Shown here piece after piece: positions 46,962-51,389 of a stretch of DNA of 51,389 nucleotides. The position numbers were made by a program, and so were the translations under genes. Under the pieces are notes generated by a model. The model was not told the origin of the DNA. It did no database searches and was given only the letters and a program-made list of their open reading frames with translations. This stretch comes from Dehalococcoidia bacterium (GTDB lineage: Bacteria > Chloroflexota > Dehalococcoidia > Dehalococcoidales > Fen-1064). The first letter of the stretch is position 1. Each line of letters opens with the position of its first letter. The stretch is taken from NCBI GenBank assembly GCA_011171075.1, contig DUFD01000016.1, positions 1 through 51,389 on the forward strand, in the 5' to 3' direction.

Positions 46962-47032
46962 CACGTTCTCTCCAAACTAGCATTCCGTGCTGTTCCCTGA
47001 ACTCATTGTCTCACGTGCCTAAATCACCGAAA

Positions 47033-47061
47033 AGGCCCAAAGAGGCAGCAAAAGAGGGCCT
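47033..47061 (-). terminator. Possible terminator after the second NarL-type regulator gene
   Basis: AGGCCC / GGGCCT with an 16-18-nt loop, followed on the minus strand by TTTTC. Short stem and long loop, so weak. It lies in the 226-nt gap between the two paralogues, which holds no gene. Confidence 0.4.
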
Positions 47062-47190
47062 GAGAGACAAAGTTGTGTGGCTTGATGGGACACAGGGGTA
47101 ATCCCGTTGGGGCATGTTCATTGACCGCCCAGGGTCATGCCTTTGGTCGAAGATATTCAGTTGACGCCGAAAGCAGCTTTTCTAGCGGGA

Positions 47191-47832
47191 TTAAATCAGA
47201 TTTCGCTTCATCGCTTCGGAAACGGCGTGAGCACGGTCGTTAACCCCGAGCTTATCAAAGATATGCCGCACTTCCCGCTTTACCGTAGACGTACTGAGGA
47301 ACAGCTTTTCCCCAATCTGTTTGCCGCTCTCACCTTCAGCAACCAGTTTCAGTATCTCAACCTGCCGGCTGGTAAGTATCGAAGACCGGTTACTCCGGCT
47401 CAGTTTGGCGAACTCCGATACCAGCCCCCGGGTAAGGGAAGGCGCGATTGGTGACAGGCCATCATATACCTGGTGCACTCCCTTGGTAATCTGGTCGGAG
47501 TCGCTGTCTTTGAGCAGGTAACCGGATACACCAGCCTCGACCGCCTGGCTGACGAGGTCTTCAGCGTAAAGGGTCAACACCAGTACGTTGACATCGGGTA
47601 ATTTCTCCTTTATCTCCCGGGTGGCAGCTATGCCGTCAATACCGGGCATCCGGAGGTCCATGATGATGACATCCGGCCTGAGCGCCACTGCCTTGGCGAT
47701 GGCCTCCTCTCCGTTTCGGGCTTCTCCGATAACCTCTATGTCCTCGTCTGTTTCCATAATCCGCCGCAGCCCCTCCCTAACAACATGATGGTCATCAACG
47801 ATGAGTACCTTAATAGTTGGTGATTCTCTCAT
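47191..47832 (-). CDS. NarL/FixJ-family response regulator (paralogue 2)
   Basis: 213 residues from ATG 47832 (AAAGGTG at 5 nt; a TTG at 47847 is less likely). Receiver with VLIVDDHHVVREGLRRIM, phospho-Asp in VIIMDLRMPGIDG, GYLLKDSD; LuxR helix-turn-helix LTSRQVEILKLVAEGESGKQIGEKLFLSTSTVKREV. It starts 11 nt after the GAF/HisKA_3 kinase gene, the kinase class that normally partners NarL regulators, so these are a cognate pair. Confidence 0.95.
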   Translation of the reverse strand: MRESPTIKVLIVDDHHVVREGLRRIMETDEDIEVIGEARNGEEAIAKAVALRPDVIIMDLRMPGIDGIAATREIKEKLPDVNVLVLTLYAEDLVSQAVEAGVSGYLLKDSDSDQITKGVHQVYDGLSPIAPSLTRGLVSEFAKLSRSNRSSILTSRQVEILKLVAEGESGKQIGEKLFLSTSTVKREVRHIFDKLGVNDRAHAVSEAMKRNLI

Positions 47833-47843
47833 GTCTGCACCTT

Positions 47844-49394
47844 TCAACCTGATGTAGCTGCTTCAACAGTTTCCAGGGAGGAAACTGGGAAGGCGAAGCT
47901 TACTGTGGTTCCCTTTCCTTGTTTGCTTTTTATATTAAGATTACCACCGATTAACTCTGCTCTTTCCTTCATACCAAGAAGTCCTAGGTGTACAAGTCGC
48001 GACTCACTGTTTATCACTCGCTCCGGGCTGAAGCCCTGTCCATTGTCGCTGACCTCAACCGAGAACATATTGTCGTGACATCGAATACGGGCAGTAACCT
48101 CGCTTGCTCCGGCGTGTTTTCTGATATTAGACAGGATTTCCTGTACTATCCAGTATGTTGTGCTTTCTTCGGCGGGCGTTAGCTGGGGCAGGTCTCCATC
48201 GATTTCAACGTTACACTTTATACCGTCTTCCTTGAGAGACTCTACTGCCTGCTGGAGGGCCTGGGTCAAGCCCAGTTCTTCGAGCGGCAGCGGACGGAGA
48301 TTGGATATGGCGCGACGGAGTTCCCTGATGCTTGTTTGTACGGTGTCACTTATCTTGGTCAGCTCAAGCTCCAGTTCAGCCAGCCTTTGCTCTGAGATAA
48401 GGTTGCCGATTGCCTTTATGCCGTAGGAAGCACCGACCATCCACTGAGCGACACCATCGTGAATCTCGACAGCAACCCGACGGCGTTCATTCTCCTGCGC
48501 TACTCTTATTTCCTCCAGGAGTCTTTCCATATGGAGGTACTGCCTCTGTATCCTGCTGAACAGACGGGCGTTTTCCAGCGCCATGCTACACCACCAGGCA
48601 ATAAGCGAGGCAAAGCTCAGGTCGTTAGCACTGAACTTTGCCCCTTTAGTAACCTTGGTGTGGCCTATTGCCCCGACAACGTTTCCCTTAATCAACAGGG
48701 GTACGCACATTATGGCCGCGGCGCCTGCGTCAGTCATCAGTCGATGAAGCTCGGGGTCTCGGGTCTTCTCATCAATCAGGACCGGTTCGCCTGTGTCTGT
48801 TACCCGGTTGCATATTGCCTGCATATCCGGTGGGTGCTTGCCAGCGTGAGCTCTTGTAACGAGCGTATCGGTCGCTTCATCTTTGACTAACAGCACGACG
48901 TTGTCCGCTTCAGTATCGGCGGCACTGATTTCCACAACGCGTTTGAAGAACTGCTCTGTCTCTGACTCGGAGGCGAGTGACCAGTTAGTGCGCGCCAGGG
49001 AAGTCAGGATTTCGCTGCGGATACCTCCCTTGACAAGCCGGGTGCTGGTAATTATCCGGGCGACTGTCGACCTGAGCTTGCTCAGACTGACCGGTTCGAG
49101 CAGGAAAGTGTGTATCCCCGTTCCGGCGTGCTCCACGACCTTACCAATGGTGTTAAAAGCGGCCAGCACCAGCACACTTATTTCGGGGGGAAGTGGGGTG
49201 AGCAGGGAATCGAGTTGCTCCGGCTCTCCGGCACCCACAATCAACAGGTCATATGGCTGCTGTCGCGTTGCCTCGATAGCCTCTTCGATACAGGCAACGC
49301 CGGTCACATTATAGCCTTCCCGCGAGAGGGTACGAACCCTGTTGATTCGGAGACTTCCATCAGCCTCCAGCATTATAATTTTACCGCTTCTCAT
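47844..49394 (-). CDS. GAF-domain HisKA_3 sensor kinase with degenerate N-terminal receiver
   Basis: 516 residues. Residues ~5-115 have the receiver fold (IIMLEADGSLRINRVRTLSREGYNV) but the phospho-Asp position is Gly (YDLLIVGAG, residue 54) and the conserved Lys is Glu (FLLEPVS), so it cannot be phosphorylated normally. A GAF domain follows (~145-280: VPLLIKGNVVGAIGHTKV), then HisKA_3 with the phospho-His in AVEIHDGVAQW (His312) and an ATPase lobe (STTYWIVQEILSNIRKHA, DNGQGF, LGLLGMKERAE). No membrane helix. Cognate to the NarL regulator downstream. Own promoter at 49482-49510. Confidence 0.93.
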   Translation of the reverse strand: MRSGKIIMLEADGSLRINRVRTLSREGYNVTGVACIEEAIEATRQQPYDLLIVGAGEPEQLDSLLTPLPPEISVLVLAAFNTIGKVVEHAGTGIHTFLLEPVSLSKLRSTVARIITSTRLVKGGIRSEILTSLARTNWSLASESETEQFFKRVVEISAADTEADNVVLLVKDEATDTLVTRAHAGKHPPDMQAICNRVTDTGEPVLIDEKTRDPELHRLMTDAGAAAIMCVPLLIKGNVVGAIGHTKVTKGAKFSANDLSFASLIAWWCSMALENARLFSRIQRQYLHMERLLEEIRVAQENERRRVAVEIHDGVAQWMVGASYGIKAIGNLISEQRLAELELELTKISDTVQTSIRELRRAISNLRPLPLEELGLTQALQQAVESLKEDGIKCNVEIDGDLPQLTPAEESTTYWIVQEILSNIRKHAGASEVTARIRCHDNMFSVEVSDNGQGFSPERVINSESRLVHLGLLGMKERAELIGGNLNIKSKQGKGTTVSFAFPVSSLETVEAATSG

Positions 49395-49481
49395 TCTATT
49401 TCAGCCTCAGGCGGCAATTCGGTGAGTCCCTGCCTGTCCTGCCTTTGTTCCCTTCGGAGAATACCGGTTTGATTTGCTAAA

Positions 49482-49510
49482 AATATACTCCTGCTGACAT
49501 TTATAGTCAA
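49482..49510 (-). promoter_or_regulatory. Promoter of the GAF/HisKA_3 kinase gene
   Basis: TTGACT (49510-49505), 17 nt, TATATT (49487-49482). Start near 49475, leader ~80 nt. Confidence 0.75.
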
Positions 49511-49532
49511 CTAACTGGCTAGCTGTCACCTT

Positions 49533-49928
49533 TTAACAGTCCGGTTGCTCCTCAGTGCTGTGTAACATGCTTTCTATCTTCGAAAGTATCCGTTTGCTCG
49601 TGGCTGGCTTGGCAATGAAGGCATCTGCCTCGCCGCGGAGGTGTTTACTCTGAAGTGGACCTGTCGTTTCCACTTTGGCTGTAAGGTAGATTATCTGCGC
49701 TTCCGCAGCAACCTTACGAAGCCTGTGGCATACCTCCCTGCCATCCATTCCGGGCATCATGATGTCCAGAAGCACTATATCGGGCTTTTTCTCTGCGGCG
49801 AGCATTAGTGCCGTTTCACCATCCGGTGCAGTTATTGCCTCGTAACCCTCCTCATTCAGGATGCGACGTAAGCCATTACGCAGATGTGCCTCGTCATCTA
49901 CTATGAGGATTTGTGGACGCCTTGTCAT
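49533..49928 (-). CDS. Single-domain response regulator (receiver only)
   Basis: 131 residues, only a receiver: ILIVDDEAHLRNGLRRIL, phospho-Asp55 in IVLLDIMMPGMDG, IYLTAKVE and the Lys in FIAKPAT. No output domain, so it acts through protein contact, as CheY-like or phosphorelay intermediates do. It starts 31 nt after the His-lacking kinase-like gene and is surely co-transcribed with it. Confidence 0.93.
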   Translation of the reverse strand: MTRRPQILIVDDEAHLRNGLRRILNEEGYEAITAPDGETALMLAAEKKPDIVLLDIMMPGMDGREVCHRLRKVAAEAQIIYLTAKVETTGPLQSKHLRGEADAFIAKPATSKRILSKIESMLHSTEEQPDC

Positions 49929-49959
49929 TACAGTAATCTCCCTGCCTTATTCTCTCCAA

Positions 49960-50757
49960 TCAGGCTACCAGCGAGCCTGTTATTCCAGCCTCTCTAGGCG
50001 ACGGTGTTTTTTCGCAGGTATCGGTAAGGGGTAGTTCCACGATAATAGTGGCACCATCTTCTTCATTGTTCCTGGCGTGTATCAGTCCCTTATAGCGGGT
50101 GATGATGCTGTAACAGGTGCTCAGGCCGAGGCCAGAGCCAAAAACAGCCTGCTTGGTGGTAAAGAACGGGTAGAAAATCCTCTGCAGGTTTTCTTGGGGA
50201 ATCCCCGGTCCATCGTCGGTGAATGAAATCTGGACCCATTCCCCTGCTTTTCGGGTGGTGACGGTGATATTGCCACCGCCGATCTTTGTCAGGGCTTCTT
50301 CGGCGTTTGACATGAGGTTCATGAAGACCCGATTAAGCTGTGATAAGTCGCCCTCCACAAGGAGTGGTCTGTCATGCAGGTTGAGGGTTACGGTAATGTC
50401 GCAGGCTCCGTCCTTATAGCGGCGCGTACGAAAAAGGTCACCAAGTACCCTGTTTATTTCGAGCTGCTGTATATCCGACTTTTCCTGTCGGTGGTAGTTA
50501 AGCAGGTCTGACATGGTTCTGGCGGCACGCCTGGCCTCATCGTGTATTACCTTCAGGTCCTCTTTGGTCTGCGGTGATAAATCACCCGCCATGAGTAGTT
50601 CGGAATAGAGCAGGATGCTGCCCAGGGGGTTATTTACCTCATTGGCAATGCCGGTCAACATCTCCCCCAGGGTCGCGAGGAGCTGTGAATTCTGCCTCTG
50701 CTCCTGGACCTTTTTCTGGTCTGCAATACCCATTGTTTCCCCCGGGCCTGTTTCCAT
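49960..50757 (-). CDS. Histidine-kinase-like protein lacking the phospho-accepting histidine
   Basis: 265 residues. The dimerisation helix reads LLATLGEMLTGIANEVNNP, where the family has AHEVNNP: residue 39 is Asn (AAT at 50641-50643) instead of His (CAT). The ATP-binding lobe is complete: NLMSNAEEAL, DDGPGIP, FYPFFTTK, GSGLGLS. It may be a pseudokinase that controls another kinase by heterodimerisation, or still act as a phosphatase for a regulator. No sensor domain, no membrane helix. ATG 50733 (GGGGGA upstream) is an alternative start. Followed by a lone receiver gene. Confidence 0.9.
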   Translation of the reverse strand: METGPGETMGIADQKKVQEQRQNSQLLATLGEMLTGIANEVNNPLGSILLYSELLMAGDLSPQTKEDLKVIHDEARRAARTMSDLLNYHRQEKSDIQQLEINRVLGDLFRTRRYKDGACDITVTLNLHDRPLLVEGDLSQLNRVFMNLMSNAEEALTKIGGGNITVTTRKAGEWVQISFTDDGPGIPQENLQRIFYPFFTTKQAVFGSGLGLSTCYSIITRYKGLIHARNNEEDGATIIVELPLTDTCEKTPSPREAGITGSLVA

Positions 50758-51028
50758 TTTGTCTATTCTGGTACCGGAGGGGTTCTTTTGTAAGATACGT
50801 TTGGCTCATTCGGGTGACCCCAAAGGGTTACTTTGCCAGGATAAGTGACCTACACAGCCTTAATGCCGCTGTCCCCAATCCCCGACCGTCGTGGTTTACG
50901 CCAGACTGAAGCCTGGCACAGTGCCATCGGATGGTTCTATACGGGTAGAAAAAGATAATCCATTTGGCTCATACATGTCGTCTTTTTGGTTCTTACATAT
51001 GAACAGCCCAGGTGAGATAGTGGGTGCA
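50758..51028. other. Intergenic stretch without a recognised gene
   Basis: 270 nt before the promoter of the last gene. It contains a 10-bp direct repeat, TTTGGCTCAT, at 50800-50809 and 50963-50972, and several short inverted repeats (for example GCCAG/CTGGC near 50890-50920). I compared it by eye with c-di-GMP and cobalamin riboswitch consensus motifs and found no match. Confidence 0.4.
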
Positions 51029-51057
51029 TTGAACTGATTTTCTACCTGCACTACGGT
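51029..51057 (+). promoter_or_regulatory. Promoter of the terminal zinc-ribbon gene
   Basis: TTGAAC (51029-51034), 17 nt, TACGGT (51052-51057). Start near 51064, only ~13 nt before the ATG. Confidence 0.5.
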
Positions 51058-51076
51058 CCTGAAAGGAGGGACGGCT

Positions 51077-51256
51077 ATGGTACTGTGGAAGCTGAAGAAT
51101 TGTCCTCGCTGCGGGGGCGATGTCTTTATAGATAGGGACCTGGATACCTGGTATGCCCAGTGCCTTCAGTGCTCCTACCGGCAGGAGATGGCGACTCCTG
51201 ATGAACTGGACAGGCAGCCGGTTGCTACTGGAGGAGAGCTTGTACCTGAAGAGTAG
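51077..51256 (+). CDS. Very small zinc-ribbon protein
   Basis: 59 residues: MVLWKLKNCPRCGGDVFID, then AQCLQCSYRQEM. CPRC (residues 9-12) and CLQC (29-32) make a compact zinc ribbon like those in archaeal and bacterial small zinc-binding proteins; the C-terminal ~20 residues are acidic. AAGGAGGG with 6-nt spacing gives an excellent translation start. Own promoter and terminator, so a real short gene. Same layout as the zinc ribbon at 13296-13514; function unknown. Confidence 0.82.
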   Translation: MVLWKLKNCPRCGGDVFIDRDLDTWYAQCLQCSYRQEMATPDELDRQPVATGGELVPEE

Positions 51257-51318
51257 TCCAATTCCGCTGTCGGCCAGCTGACAACGCGTTAGTGTTGAAC
51301 TTACCAACGAGACGGCTC

Positions 51319-51355
51319 AACGCCCGCGATAATCTATGAATGGAGCGCGGGCGTT
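51319..51355 (+). terminator. Intrinsic terminator of the zinc-ribbon gene
   Basis: AACGCCCGCG (51319-51328) pairs with CGCGGGCGTT (51346-51355), 17-nt loop, followed by TTCTTTTGGTTTTT. 62 nt after the stop codon. Confidence 0.85.
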
Positions 51356-51389
51356 TTCTTTTGGTTTTTCAGTTGTCCTTATTATTTCC

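Noticed and set aside
43861-50757. Signalling block as part of a reductive dehalogenase locus
   Set aside because: Such regulators accompany rdhAB in Dehalococcoides, but no rdhA, rdhB or Tat-signal protein is present in the window.
50758-51028. Possible c-di-GMP or cobalamin riboswitch before the terminal kinase or zinc-ribbon gene
   Set aside because: Some GGCAAAG- and GGCACTG-like strings occur, but the conserved cores and their order are missing.

Overview
The window looks like a chromosomal segment from an anaerobic member of the Chloroflexota, most likely the class Dehalococcoidia. This is inferred from gene content, not from a database search. The pointers are a bacterial core methionine synthase of the type described in Dehalococcoides, an Elp3-type radical SAM/GNAT enzyme, an ECF sigma/DUF5667 pair, a DUF6485 protein, NAD-dependent ligase next to Pth, and large surface proteins with a single C-terminal membrane anchor. 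No tRNA, rRNA, CRISPR array, transposase or phage gene was seen. Most genes are on the minus strand.

Region by region. 1-2.9 kb: heat-shock operon hrcA-grpE-dnaK (dnaK runs off the left edge) with a variant CIRCE operator and a divergent metallo-hydrolase whose transcript looks leaderless. 3.6-9.9 kb: two big secreted, membrane-anchored proteins. The second has tandem promoters, a perfect 22-bp palindrome and a 17-residue upstream ORF in its leader. 9.9-16.8 kb: elp3, small membrane proteins, a methyltransferase that seems to have lost its start codon to a repeat, zinc-ribbon and tautomerase genes, rimI, and an ECF sigma/anti-sigma-like pair. 16.8-26.7 kb: a broken GNAT gene, ruvB, and rpoB-rpoC with an acidic repeat tail on RpoB.

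26.7-41.5 kb holds nearly the whole S-adenosylmethionine economy: metK, ahcY, core metE, mtnP and mtnA, plus a PfkB kinase and several less expected passengers (phosphohexomutase, QW-repeat protein, peptidase E, methyltransferase, DUF6485). The proposed flow is Met -> SAM (MetK) -> SAH -> homocysteine + adenosine (AhcY) -> Met (core MetE), with MTA side product handled by MtnP and MtnA. Between mtnP and mtnA sits an AT-rich NYN-domain RNase gene flanked on the opposite strand by two candidate structured small RNAs. pth, a lipoprotein gene and ligA follow; the lipoprotein gene lies between 20-bp direct repeats.

41.6-51.4 kb: a metallo-hydrolase, a histone-deacetylase-fold hydrolase, then a signalling block of seven two-component genes: hybrid kinase plus OmpR-type regulator with a pho-box-like direct repeat upstream, two NarL-type paralogues, a GAF/HisKA_3 kinase with a degenerate receiver, a lone receiver, and a kinase whose phospho-accepting His is replaced by Asn. 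A short zinc-ribbon gene with its own promoter and terminator closes the window.

Most promising for new biology: the NYN gene with its two flanking RNA candidates; the regulated leader at 9.5-9.85 kb; the palindromic repeats sitting exactly at gene starts; and the His-to-Asn kinase.
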